Source: Candidatus Gastranaerophilales bacterium (lineage in GTDB: Bacteria; Cyanobacteriota; Vampirovibrionia; Gastranaerophilales; Gastranaerophilaceae). From it: a stretch of DNA of 44,987 bases. The stretch covers positions 1 through 44,987 of the forward strand of contig CANQJT010000011.1 of the NCBI GenBank assembly GCA_947624325.1, given 5' to 3'. The first letter of the stretch is position 1. The number at the start of each line of letters is the position of its first letter. Of the stretch, positions 1-7,590 are shown piece after piece. Below the pieces are notes generated by a model. That model had not been told where the DNA came from. It was given only the letters and a program-made list of their open reading frames with translations, and did no database searches. Made by a program: the position numbers and the translations under genes.

Positions 1-175
1 TATTTGAATTATTTATACATTGTTCTTCTTCAATATCAATAGGGTGTTTATATTCTTCTTGGAGGGTGTTACCAATAGTTTTTTTATCATCAACAGATTT
101 TTTCACAAAAAATCCTAAAGAAAAGGATGATGCTGATAAAAGTAATGCGATTAAAGTAATAAAAATTGTTTTCAT
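1..175 (-). CDS. 5' part of a small membrane-anchored or secreted protein (truncated by window edge)
   Basis: Reading the minus strand from the ATG at 175-173 gives an open frame to the window edge that begins MKTIFITLIALLLSASSF. This is a hydrophobic signal-peptide or anchor segment, followed by FFVKKSVDDKK. The first ~32 residues are nearly identical to the start of the 179-residue protein encoded at 1191-1730, after which the two diverge, so these are paralogues sharing an N-terminal membrane segment and an upstream region. Only 58 codons are visible and no function can be given. The context between phage lysis genes suggests a phage-borne accessory (moron-like) gene. Confidence 0.7.
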   Translation of the reverse strand, partial: MKTIFITLIALLLSASSFSLGFFVKKSVDDKKTIGNTLQEEYKHPIDIEEEQCINNSN

Positions 176-325
176 AAAGATAATTATAACAATTTTAAAT
201 AAAAAAACAATAAAATTTTAATGGAATTAAAATGTATACAAATGCAAATTAATGTATTTAATGTATAAATAGTATTACAAAAACAAGTTAAAAAATAATT
301 AAATATACAATAAAATGTAAAAAAC
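80..325. repeat. ~245-bp direct repeat, copy 1
   Basis: Roughly 90% identical by eye to 1635-1879. Each copy contains the first ~32 codons of a minus-strand anchored-protein gene and the whole AT-rich upstream region, ending at the motif AAAATGTAAAAAA. Because it carries the 5' end of a leftward gene and a spacer before a rightward gene, it may be a duplicated bidirectional promoter unit. In this copy the rightward gene is the GH24-like lysozyme. Confidence 0.85.
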
Positions 326-339
326 AGAAGGGATAAAAA

Positions 340-1182
340 ATGTTTGATAACTCAGAAGATAAATGGGAAAGAAGAGCAAGAATTTTATACCCGACAATGA
401 AAGACAAAGAGAATCCGAAAGAGATTATAAAAGATAAGCTTGTAGAAGCATTAGCCCCGAGGATAAAACAATTAAGCAGAGAGGATATCTTATATCCGAC
501 AATGAAAAGTAAAGAAGAAGAAGGTATCTTCACAGGAGGAGCCGCGGATATTTGTAAGGAAAATAAAAACTATATAGAAAATCTTAAAGAAATTAATATT
601 CTTAAAAAATATGAAAGAAATCAATTAGCAAAATTTGGAAAATATTTAGATAATGAATCAAAAGAAACACCTATTTTGTGGGATAGTAGTAATAATGCGA
701 AATTTTCTGATGAAGAATTAAAACGAGCGCGAAAATTTATACATGGTATTGAAAAATTTAGAGAAGATGCATACTATCCGACACCAAATGATAAATTGAC
801 AATAGGCTACGGACATACTGGTTTAGTTGATGGTAAACCAATTAAATTAGGGATGAAGATTACAGAAGAAAAAGCAGAAGAATTATACAGAAAAGATTTT
901 GAAACACATACAGCACCTTTAAAAAATATACAAGTACCTTTAACAAGTAATCAAAAAATAGCATTAGCAAGTTTTCTTTTTAATCTTGGTCCTGGGGTAC
1001 TTAAGGAAAACTCCGATATAGTGAATAAACTAAATAAAGGAGACTTTAAAGGAGCATCTGATGAAATGGATAAATATATCAAACAAAGAAATAAAAAAAC
1101 AGGGAAATATGAAGTTTTAAATGGATTAGTTGACAGGAGGGCAAAAGAAAAAAAGTTATTTTTTACACTGGATGATGAATAA
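340..1182 (+). CDS. phage lysozyme (GH24/T4-like) with a 130-residue N-terminal extension
   Basis: Peptidoglycan-cleaving muramidase for host lysis, or for cell-wall entry if carried in the virion. Residues ~133-275 form the lysozyme domain. E138 in GIEKFRED is the expected catalytic Glu, and LTIGYGHT at 153-160 is the GH24 hallmark, followed by the conserved FNLG segment. Total length (280 aa) well exceeds the ~150-165 aa usual for GH24 endolysins. The extra N-terminal part has no signal peptide and contains two near-identical short motifs, RILYPTMK at ~14-21 and EDILYPTMK at ~48-56. The same motif, EDILYPNM, ends the scaffold protein encoded at 4867-5472. A ribosome-binding site (AGAAGGGA) lies just before the ATG. 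Fold assignment is firm; the role of the extension is unknown. Confidence 0.88.
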   Translation: MFDNSEDKWERRARILYPTMKDKENPKEIIKDKLVEALAPRIKQLSREDILYPTMKSKEEEGIFTGGAADICKENKNYIENLKEINILKKYERNQLAKFGKYLDNESKETPILWDSSNNAKFSDEELKRARKFIHGIEKFREDAYYPTPNDKLTIGYGHTGLVDGKPIKLGMKITEEKAEELYRKDFETHTAPLKNIQVPLTSNQKIALASFLFNLGPGVLKENSDIVNKLNKGDFKGASDEMDKYIKQRNKKTGKYEVLNGLVDRRAKEKKLFFTLDDE

Positions 1183-1190
1183 AAACATAT

Positions 1191-1730
1191 TTAGTTTTTT
1201 TTATATTTGCATAAAGCATTATAAGCTATTTCACCATTAATCCATCCACCTGCACCGTTATAACATACATCATAATTATTTGGTTCATCTGATAATATAT
1301 TATCATTTTTATCATATTGTTTTATATGTATAAGACATAACGTAGGATTGTTACAATCAGCTTCATACTTTATTAATTGATAAAATACAGGAACACCATT
1401 AATATTATCATTAAAGGTGTTTTCTGTATTATACATTTTAAACCAGCCGGAAATTGAGTATTTATTTATAGTTATTGATTTTTTATCCAAATAAATATCT
1501 TCCGATAATTCTAACCAATTTTTATCGAATTCAGTTTTCATATGATTAACAGACTTTGAAAGTTTGTAATTATCTTCCGCAAAACGATTAATTTTATTTT
1601 TAAGATATTCTTGTTCCAAATTGTAAAAATAAAATTTTTTATCATCAACAGATTTTTTCACAAAAAATCCTAGAGAAAAGGATATTGCTAATAAAAGTAA
1701 TGCGATTAAAGTAATAAATAACTTTTTCAT
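1191..1730 (-). CDS. small signal-peptide/membrane-anchored protein, function unknown
   Basis: A 179-aa protein starting MKKLFITLIALLLLAISF, a hydrophobic N-terminal segment fitting a signal peptide or single anchor, followed by a basic FFVKKS stretch and a short helical region. The C-terminal half contains several cysteines (CNNPTLCL, DVCYNGAGGW, ALCKYKKN), suggesting a disulphide-stabilised exported domain. It is oriented against the surrounding phage genes, and its stop lies 8 bp after the lysozyme stop (convergent). Its 5' end and upstream DNA are duplicated at 80-325. No family recognised. A lysogenic-conversion or superinfection-exclusion role is possible but is only inferred from location and orientation. 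Confidence 0.75.
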   Translation of the reverse strand: MKKLFITLIALLLLAISFSLGFFVKKSVDDKKFYFYNLEQEYLKNKINRFAEDNYKLSKSVNHMKTEFDKNWLELSEDIYLDKKSITINKYSISGWFKMYNTENTFNDNINGVPVFYQLIKYEADCNNPTLCLIHIKQYDKNDNILSDEPNNYDVCYNGAGGWINGEIAYNALCKYKKN

Positions 1731-1879
1731 AATGATAATTATAACAATTTTAAATAAAAAAACAATAAAATTTTAATGGAATTAAAATGTATATAAGTGC
1801 AAACTAATGTATTTAATTTATAAATAATAATACAATAACAAGTTAAAATATAATTAAACATACAAGAAAATGTAAAAAA
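1635..1879. repeat. ~245-bp direct repeat, copy 2
   Basis: Partner of 80-325. It covers the first codons of the minus-strand gene at 1191-1730 and its upstream region. Its right edge, after AAAATGTAAAAAA, falls at the point where a start-less open frame begins (1881 onward). This suggests that duplication or insertion of this unit cut the 5' end off an older gene. Confidence 0.85.
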
Positions 1880-2024
1880 TGAGGGAGAAGAAAGTAAACC
1901 TGTTATAGTAGGACGTAACAGACAAGAAAAAGGAGAGATAACTCCGTATTTTTACGCATATCGTGTTATAATACCAAGGGCGGAAATGAAATCCGCAATA
2001 AAAAATCAAAAGGATAAAGAATAA
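1854..2024 (+). pseudogene. 3' remnant of a truncated phage gene
   Basis: An open frame runs from a stop at 1851 to TAA at 2022-2024 with protein-like composition (for example PVIVGRNRQEKGEI and TPYFYAYRVIIPRAEM) but with no ATG, GTG or TTG near its beginning. Its upstream limit coincides with the right edge of the 245-bp repeat. The stop overlaps the next start (TAATG), the spacing of a translationally coupled pair. It is best read as the C-terminal ~45 codons of a gene whose 5' part was replaced. The original product is not recognised. Confidence 0.45.
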
Positions 2025-2338
2025 TGAATGACGGGAAATATGTGATATCTAAAAAAACAATAATAATATATTTAATAATTTCACTTATTTATCTTGTAAT
2101 TTCATATATGTGGAAAGCTGAATTTATGGGAGCGATAGTGTTTGAGTTATTTTTTGCATTACCGGCAATAATTGCGTTAATAATAAATTTCACAGTAAAA
2201 AAATTTAAAATACAAAATGAAAAGGGAATAAAAATAACAAGAATTATATATAATATTTTTACTGTAATATATTTAATATTAATGGGATTTATCGCAGGTA
2301 TTTTTTATTATTTAAAAGATCTTGACCTGGGACAATAG
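2024..2338 (+). CDS. small integral membrane protein, possible holin
   Basis: A 104-aa protein with three hydrophobic segments at about 13-29, 33-57 and 74-95, separated by short basic loops (VKKFKIQNEKGIKITR), and a short charged tail. Size, topology and a position just before the GH108 lysozyme fit a phage holin, which would make the membrane lesions that release the endolysin. Sequence alone does not prove this, and a lysogenic membrane protein is the alternative. The start ATG overlaps the TAA of the upstream gene remnant. No clear independent ribosome-binding site is present beyond AAGGATAAAG. Confidence 0.65.
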   Translation: MNDGKYVISKKTIIIYLIISLIYLVISYMWKAEFMGAIVFELFFALPAIIALIINFTVKKFKIQNEKGIKITRIIYNIFTVIYLILMGFIAGIFYYLKDLDLGQ

Positions 2339-2470
2339 TTAATAACTATATAATGTAATAATATCGTTTTTATGTACTTATAATATGTACAATAAATACA
2401 TTAAATTGTTAATTATTTGTTAATAAATACATAAAAATGTAAAAATTTAAAGTATGGGAAGGAGTTAGTT
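2339..2470. other. AT-rich spacer before the GH108 lysozyme
   Basis: About 130 bp, almost entirely A and T. It contains ACATAAAAATGTAAAAA, which resembles the AAAATGTAAAAAA ends of the two 245-bp repeats upstream, so it may be a third diverged copy of a phage promoter or leader motif. No gene is seen. GGGAAGGAG before the TTG start of the next gene is a good ribosome-binding site. Confidence 0.35.
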
Positions 2471-2947
2471 TTGGAAAACTCTTATATTTGTGATGCCAAT
2501 TTTAATAAGGCGGTCGGCTTTGTGCTTAAGAGTGAAGGTGGGTATTCTAATCATAAATACGATAAAGGCGGAGCTACAAATTACGGAATAACGCAGGCTT
2601 CATATAATTCGTTCAGAATACGCAAAAAAATGCCTCCGCAGGATGTGAAAAAAATTACAAAAGACGAGGCTTTAAAAATTTACTATGAAGATTATTGGCT
2701 AAAAAGCGGTGCCGATAAAATTACTGATTTCGCTCTTGCTTTAGTGCTTTTTGATTCAAGTGTTAACCATGGGGTTGGATGTGCAAGAAAGTTATATTCG
2801 CAGTCAGAGGGGAATGTTAATAAATTTTTGGAACTAAGGAAAGAAAAATATAAAAAAATTGTACAGGCTAATCCTAATCAAAAAGTATTTCTGAAAGGAT
2901 GGATGAACAGAATTAATAATTTAGAAAAATATATTTCATCGATTTAA
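2471..2947 (+). CDS. GH108-family N-acetylmuramidase endolysin
   Basis: A 158-aa peptidoglycan hydrolase of the Glyco_hydro_108/PG_binding_3 type. Residue E22 in SEGGYSNH is the expected catalytic Glu, followed by the hallmark GGATNYGIT. The segment DFALALVLFDSSVNHG starts the C-terminal peptidoglycan-binding half (~85-158). No signal peptide, so release would need a holin; the small membrane protein upstream is a candidate. The start codon is TTG at 2471, supported by GGAAGGAG nine bases upstream. This is a second lysozyme unrelated in fold to the GH24-like one at 340-1182. Confidence 0.9.
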   Translation: MENSYICDANFNKAVGFVLKSEGGYSNHKYDKGGATNYGITQASYNSFRIRKKMPPQDVKKITKDEALKIYYEDYWLKSGADKITDFALALVLFDSSVNHGVGCARKLYSQSEGNVNKFLELRKEKYKKIVQANPNQKVFLKGWMNRINNLEKYISSI

Positions 2948-2993
2948 ACGGTGAGTTAAAAGAATGACAGTTAAAAAGAGAAAGGAAAAAACT

Positions 2994-3194
2994 ATGTGTT
3001 CCACACCAAAAATGCCGGTATATCAACCGGCAGAAGTTATCAAACAAGCTACACAAGCAGATGCTTCCGTGCAAAAAGCTAATTCTGCTAACAGAACCGG
3101 AATTAAAGGCTTGGTATCGGAAAATATAAGAACTTCAAATAACGGACTGGATGAGGAAGTTAATTTATCTAAGAAAAAATTACTAGGGGAATAA
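2994..3194 (+). CDS. small phage structural protein upstream of portal
   Basis: A 66-aa protein beginning MCSTPKMPVYQP and ending SKKKLLGE. Short proteins of this pattern (Cys-Pro-rich start, a middle segment like R-x-x-GLVSENIRTSNNGL, and a basic KK-LLG end) commonly precede the portal gene of epsilon15/Bcep22-type podoviruses and are thought to be minor virion proteins; that match is from memory of the family. An ATG 30 bp upstream (2964) is also in frame, but the one at 2994 has AGAAAGGA at good spacing and gives the family-like N-terminus. It ends one base before the portal ATG. Confidence 0.7.
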   Translation: MCSTPKMPVYQPAEVIKQATQADASVQKANSANRTGIKGLVSENIRTSNNGLDEEVNLSKKKLLGE

Positions 3195-3195
3195 A

Positions 3196-4848
3196 ATGGA
3201 AGAAAAAACTTATACTAAAAGGTATTTTAATGCAAGAAAAGCAGAACTTGAAACGGCTTTTAATTCTATTAAACAAGACTGGCAGGATTTAGCGGATTAT
3301 TTTCTGCCCCGTTCTGTCAGATTTCTTGCAAGAACAGCAAATAAGCCTCCCGTAAAAAATAAAAAAATAAAAGATTCTACTCCTCTTCTTGCTGTCCGTA
3401 ATTTTTCTTCAGGGATGATGTCAGGTGCTACAAGTCCTGCAACTAACTGGTTTAAGGTAAGAGTAAGAAATTACGGGCAGGAGGTGAGTTACGAAGTGAA
3501 AAGCTGGTGTAATTCCGTAGAGAATTTGTTCAGGGATATTTTTAATTCCTCAAATCTCTACAGAATTCTTCCTTCGGTATATAAGCAAATCGGGGTATTC
3601 GGAATTTCCGTATTGGGATTATTAAATGATGAAGCTTCTATATTAAGATGTCAGCTGCTGCCAATAGGTTCATACAGAATTGCCAAAAATCATAAAGGTG
3701 AGGTTGATACTATCTGCCGGGTGTATATGGAAACGGCTAAAAATCTTTATGATAAATTCGGAGAGGAAAATGTTTCTAAATCTGTTTTAGATGCAATTCA
3801 TTCAAACAGATACGAGGAGTTATTTGAAATAGCGCATTTTGTAGAGCCGAATAAAAACTTTATGCCTGATTCTGTCTGGGCAGAGGATAAGAAATATGTT
3901 TCGGTTTATTATGAAGTTGATTCGAATGAAGAGAAATTTCTCTCTAAAAGCGGATTTGATAAATTCCCTTATGCGGTATTTGAATCGGAAGTGAATGGAG
4001 AAGATGTATACCCTTGTGAGTGTCCGGGGGTAAATGCACTGCCTGATGTTAAACAGCTGATGAGTATGGTTGTTGATGAAGGTAAAGCAATAAAAAAAAT
4101 GATAAGTCCTGCTTATAAAGGGCCTGCAAGTTTGAAGAATAAAAAACTTATTGATGCACCTGCCGCATTTATTGAGGAGGATGAAAACGGAAGAGGGTTA
4201 ACCCCGATTTATGAAGTAAATCCGAGAATTTTGGAAGTTGATTCAATTATTGAAAAATTAAAGCAGTCGATTAAAGAAATCTTCTACAATGATTTGTTTG
4301 CAATGATTTTAAATACGGCAGAGCGCTCAAGAACTGCAACGGAAGTAAATGAATTAAAAGAAGAAAAAATGGTGCTTTTATCGCCTTTGCTTCAGCAAAT
4401 TCATAACGGACTTAATCAAATTATAGATTGGGTCTTTGATGAATGTATAAGGTTAAATATTCTTCCTGAACCTCCCGTAGAAATTATGGGCGCTGATATG
4501 GATATAGAATTTGTTTCTACTTTAGCTCAGGCTCAAAAGGCTGTAAAGATATCGGCTATGGAAAGGTTTACTACCTTTACTATAAATCTTGCACAAGCTT
4601 TAGACCCGTCCTTAAGAAATAAGCTTAATGCAAATAAAATTGTGGATGATTATGCGGATTATGCAAATATTTCGCCCGAACAAATTGTTCCGACGGAAGA
4701 TGTTGAAAAGAAAAAGAAGAAAGAAGAAGAAGCTTTAGTCCAAAAACAGCTTGTTGAACAGTTAAAAGAAGGTTCTGAAATAATTAAAAATATTGCAGGC
4801 ACTGACTCTTACGGTAGTGACTTAATGGCAAGACTCGGTTTGATGTAA
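3196..4848 (+). CDS. portal (head-to-tail connector) protein, podovirus type
   Basis: A 550-aa protein matching the length of podoviral head-tail connectors. It starts with the typical helical segment YFNARKAELETAFNSIKQDW followed by LADYFLPRS. The middle contains the conserved block NALPDVKQLMSMVVDEGKAI, and the RSRTATEVNELKEEK segment, a conserved feature of this family (Thr/Ala-rich stem region), lies at ~376-391. The C-terminus is charged with a coiled-coil tendency (VEKKKKKEEE). Twelve copies would form the dodecameric channel through which DNA is packaged and ejected. It is followed after 18 bp by the scaffold gene with its own AGAAGGAG site. Confidence 0.92.
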   Translation: MEEKTYTKRYFNARKAELETAFNSIKQDWQDLADYFLPRSVRFLARTANKPPVKNKKIKDSTPLLAVRNFSSGMMSGATSPATNWFKVRVRNYGQEVSYEVKSWCNSVENLFRDIFNSSNLYRILPSVYKQIGVFGISVLGLLNDEASILRCQLLPIGSYRIAKNHKGEVDTICRVYMETAKNLYDKFGEENVSKSVLDAIHSNRYEELFEIAHFVEPNKNFMPDSVWAEDKKYVSVYYEVDSNEEKFLSKSGFDKFPYAVFESEVNGEDVYPCECPGVNALPDVKQLMSMVVDEGKAIKKMISPAYKGPASLKNKKLIDAPAAFIEEDENGRGLTPIYEVNPRILEVDSIIEKLKQSIKEIFYNDLFAMILNTAERSRTATEVNELKEEKMVLLSPLLQQIHNGLNQIIDWVFDECIRLNILPEPPVEIMGADMDIEFVSTLAQAQKAVKISAMERFTTFTINLAQALDPSLRNKLNANKIVDDYADYANISPEQIVPTEDVEKKKKKEEEALVQKQLVEQLKEGSEIIKNIAGTDSYGSDLMARLGLM

Positions 4849-4866
4849 AAAAAGAAGGAGAAAAAG

Positions 4867-5472
4867 ATGAATGATGAAAATTTAAATGAAAAACAAACTT
4901 TTGGTTTAGGTGAAAATGCACTTGATAAAAAAGAAGAAGCTCAAAATAATACTTCTTTGGAAAAAGTGCCTCAGGAGGAAAGCTGTTACGGCAAGCCTGA
5001 AAAATATGATTATTCGGGTGTAGAACTTCCTGAAAACTATTGTTATGACGAAAATTTATTAAAAGAGTTCAATGAATTGGCCGGAAAATACAACCTGTCG
5101 CAAAAAAGTGCTAATGAATTAATGTCTATGGCAGTGAAGCTGACACAGTATATGGGTGCTAATTACTCTAAAACTATGGCTGAACAACAAAGGCAAAAAG
5201 TTGAAGATTATAAGCAAAAATTAATTTATGACAGAGAAATCGGAGGCTGCAATTTTGAAAGAACTCTTAATACTGCTAATATTGCCTATACCCAATTTGC
5301 AGACAGTGATGTACAGGCACTGTTAAGTGAAACAGGGTTAAATTGCCATCCTAAAATAGTAAAAATGTTCTATAACATCGGCAAAAGAATGCAAAATGAC
5401 TCTGTTTACGGTGTAGGTATTGCTGCAGCACCAAAAGAAAACAGGGAAGATATTCTCTACCCTAATATGTAG
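4867..5472 (+). CDS. capsid scaffolding protein
   Basis: A 201-aa acidic, helix-rich protein between portal and major capsid, the usual place for scaffold. The N-terminal ~50 residues are low complexity and charged. A segment reading VELPENYCYDENLLKEF then LAGKYNLSQKSANELM is typical of podoviral scaffolds, as are the later LLSETGLNCHPKIVKMFY block and the C-terminal EDILYPNM. The extreme C-terminus of scaffolds is usually the coat-binding end. The same LYPxM peptide occurs twice in the lysozyme encoded at 340-1182. The gene has an excellent ribosome-binding site (AAGAAGGAG). Confidence 0.85.
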   Translation: MNDENLNEKQTFGLGENALDKKEEAQNNTSLEKVPQEESCYGKPEKYDYSGVELPENYCYDENLLKEFNELAGKYNLSQKSANELMSMAVKLTQYMGANYSKTMAEQQRQKVEDYKQKLIYDREIGGCNFERTLNTANIAYTQFADSDVQALLSETGLNCHPKIVKMFYNIGKRMQNDSVYGVGIAAAPKENREDILYPNM

Positions 5473-5500
5473 TATTGAAAAAACAAGAAAGGAAATTTAA

Positions 5501-6496
5501 ATGGCTACTTTAGGCTCAAGTTATTTAACACTCGCTGACAGATTTAAAAGAACCGAAAACGGTAAAATTGCCGCTGAAGTTATTGAAATGATGTCAGAAA
5601 CGAATGAAGTTCTTCAAGACGCAAATGCACTTCAATGTAATGATGGTTCTAACCATATCACAACAATAAGAACAGGACTTCCTACCGCTGTATTCAGAAC
5701 TTTATACGGCTATGTGCCTACATCTAAATCAACAACGGAACAGGTTAAAGATGTAACAGGCATGTTAGAAACTTATTCTGTTGTTGATGTTGACCTTGTT
5801 GATAAGTCTGAAAGTCCTAAAAGATTTAGAATGTCTGAAGCTTCGGCATTTATTGATGCAATGAATCAAAAATTATCCGAAACAATTTTTTACGGAAGCA
5901 TAAAAGAAAATGCAGCAGCTTTTGACGGACTTGCAATAAGATATTCTAAGAAATCAAATGATTCTAAAAAAATCGGTTATAACATAATAGATGCAGGTGG
6001 TACAGGCACAGATAATACATCTATATGGCTTGTAACCTGGGGTGATTTACATACTTCATTAATTTATCCGCAGGGTTCTCAAGCAGGTGTTCAGCATAAA
6101 GATGACGGTATATTAACCGAAACAAGTTCAACAGGCGGAAAAAGAAAAGTATATCAGGATCACTTTAAAATGGATGTCGGTTTATCTTTAAGAGATTGGC
6201 GTTCAACCTGCCGAATAGCAAATATAAGTCTTTCTGCACTCGGAAGGGAAGGCGCTCCCGATTTAGAGGCTCTTTTAAATCAGGCTTATTACAAAATAAA
6301 AAGATATGCTAAAACGGGTAAAACCTTTATTTACTGCAACTCTACCGTTCTTATGCACTTTGAAGCTCAATTAAAATCAAAAACCAATGTAAACTTCACT
6401 ATAAAAGAATATCTTAACGAAAATATCCTTCATTATAAAGATATTCCAATTCGTGAATGTGAACAAATTACTTTCAACGAAGAAAAAGTATCTTAA
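5501..6496 (+). CDS. major capsid protein (epsilon15 gp7-like family)
   Basis: A 331-aa protein starting ATLGSSYLTLADRFKR, with TVFRTLYGYVP-like text (TAVFRTLYGYVPTSKST), RMSEASAFIDAMNQKLSET, a glycine-rich G-loop-like region and DVGLSLRDWRSTCRIANI. These are features of the HK97-fold major capsid proteins of epsilon15-like and related podoviruses. It sits between scaffold and a capsid cement protein. The start is preceded by AAGAAAGGAAA. No sign of a protease domain or prodomain cleavage; maturation probably involves scaffold release only. Confidence 0.9.
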   Translation: MATLGSSYLTLADRFKRTENGKIAAEVIEMMSETNEVLQDANALQCNDGSNHITTIRTGLPTAVFRTLYGYVPTSKSTTEQVKDVTGMLETYSVVDVDLVDKSESPKRFRMSEASAFIDAMNQKLSETIFYGSIKENAAAFDGLAIRYSKKSNDSKKIGYNIIDAGGTGTDNTSIWLVTWGDLHTSLIYPQGSQAGVQHKDDGILTETSSTGGKRKVYQDHFKMDVGLSLRDWRSTCRIANISLSALGREGAPDLEALLNQAYYKIKRYAKTGKTFIYCNSTVLMHFEAQLKSKTNVNFTIKEYLNENILHYKDIPIRECEQITFNEEKVS

Positions 6497-6514
6497 TTAA
6501 AGGGGGAAAATAAA

Positions 6515-6916
6515 ATGATAATAGATGAACAAGGATTATTTTCAAATAAACAGGCTGTAACTGATACTTGTAATTCCGAAAATATTTTGGATTTGGGGAA
6601 AAGGGAAGTGTCTTTCGGTACTCCCGTTCAGTTATTTATTCAAATTGCTGATGATTTTGATAATCTTACGAGTTTGACAGTAAAGGTACAGACTTCAAAA
6701 GAAGAAACCTTCTCTGAACCGGTAGATTTAATTGAACATACAATGCTGTTAGAAGAACTGAAAAAAGGCGCATTATCAACAATTAAATTTTTACCGAAAG
6801 GTAATTTAGGTTTTATGCGTTTAAATTATGTGGTTACAGGTGAAACAAAACCGACAAAAGGCTCTATTACAGCAGGTATTGCTGACGGACTTGAAGAAAG
6901 TTTTCATAATATTTAG
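6515..6916 (+). CDS. Bbp16-like capsid cement/decoration protein
   Basis: A 133-aa protein starting MIIDEQGLFSNKQAVT, with a predicted all-beta middle (SLTVKVQTSKEETFSEPVDL; GFMRLNYVVTGETKP) and ending in GITAGIADG-like text (SITAGIADGLEESF). Length, position directly after the capsid gene and this pattern fit the Bbp16/epsilon15 gp10 family, beta-jellyroll proteins that staple the capsid surface. It is the last gene before a strong terminator, giving a separate capsid transcription unit. Preceded by AAAGGGGG. Confidence 0.78.
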   Translation: MIIDEQGLFSNKQAVTDTCNSENILDLGKREVSFGTPVQLFIQIADDFDNLTSLTVKVQTSKEETFSEPVDLIEHTMLLEELKKGALSTIKFLPKGNLGFMRLNYVVTGETKPTKGSITAGIADGLEESFHNI

Positions 6917-6938
6917 CTAAACTTATTTAATATTCTTT

Positions 6939-6973
6939 CTGAAATCCGAGACAGCTCGGATTTCAGTTTTCTT
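6939..6973 (+). terminator. Rho-independent terminator after the capsid genes
   Basis: Perfect 12-bp stem CTGAAATCCGAG (6939-6950) and CTCGGATTTCAG (6955-6966) with a 4-base loop, followed by TTTTCTT. It separates the capsid block from the tail block and probably gives high capsid mRNA levels relative to tail genes. Confidence 0.9.
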
Positions 6974-6988
6974 AAAAAAGGAGAAAAA

Positions 6989-7579
6989 ATGAATTATACA
7001 AAAGCAAAAATATTTAATATAGTTTTAAAAAATTTAAGAGTAAGTACTGGAATTCAAAATGTAAATCAGGGTGATAAAAACTCCGTTGTTTTAAATGAAT
7101 TCTATGATAGTGCAAAAGAACAGGTCTTAAAAGATTTTGACTGGAATTTCGCCAGCGCTTACAGAGAATTAACTTTAACGGGAAATATTCCGCAAAATCC
7201 GAAATTTTTATATGAATATGACTATCCGAATGATTGTGTATTTGCAAGAGAACTAATTCCTTATAGGGATGGAAGTGTTGTTGAATTTGAAATTGCATCA
7301 AATCAATCAGGGACAAAAGTAATTAATACAAATCTTACACCTGCAATTTTAAGATATACAAAACTGATAGATAATGAAATTTTTTATTCTACGGAATTTA
7401 CAATGGCATTATGCTGGTATTTGGCATTTTTAAGCGCTCCTTCAATTTCAGGAAACAGAAGTATTCAGAGCGACTGCTTGAATGTATATACAAGTATGCT
7501 TGCAAAAGCAAAAGCATTAAATGCTTCCGAGGGGTTCATAAAAAACAGTGAATATTGCAATTGGTTTGATGAAAGATAA
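6989..7579 (+). CDS. tail tubular protein A (gp11-like head-tail adapter)
   Basis: A 196-aa protein containing FYDSAKEQVLKDFDWNFA and FLYEYDYPNDCVFARE, the conserved blocks of T7 gp11-type tail tubular A proteins. These form a dodecameric ring under the portal and receive the tail nozzle. The gene follows the capsid terminator with an AAAGGAG site. The length matches the family (~190-200 aa), and it is followed after 11 bp by the tail tubular B gene. Confidence 0.9.
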   Translation: MNYTKAKIFNIVLKNLRVSTGIQNVNQGDKNSVVLNEFYDSAKEQVLKDFDWNFASAYRELTLTGNIPQNPKFLYEYDYPNDCVFARELIPYRDGSVVEFEIASNQSGTKVINTNLTPAILRYTKLIDNEIFYSTEFTMALCWYLAFLSAPSISGNRSIQSDCLNVYTSMLAKAKALNASEGFIKNSEYCNWFDER

Positions 7580-7590
7580 GGTAAATAAAT

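Noticed and set aside
288-533. Antisense open frame over the lysozyme N-terminus
   Set aside because: Its repeated IVGYKI text is just the complement of the LYPTM codons; no ribosome-binding site.
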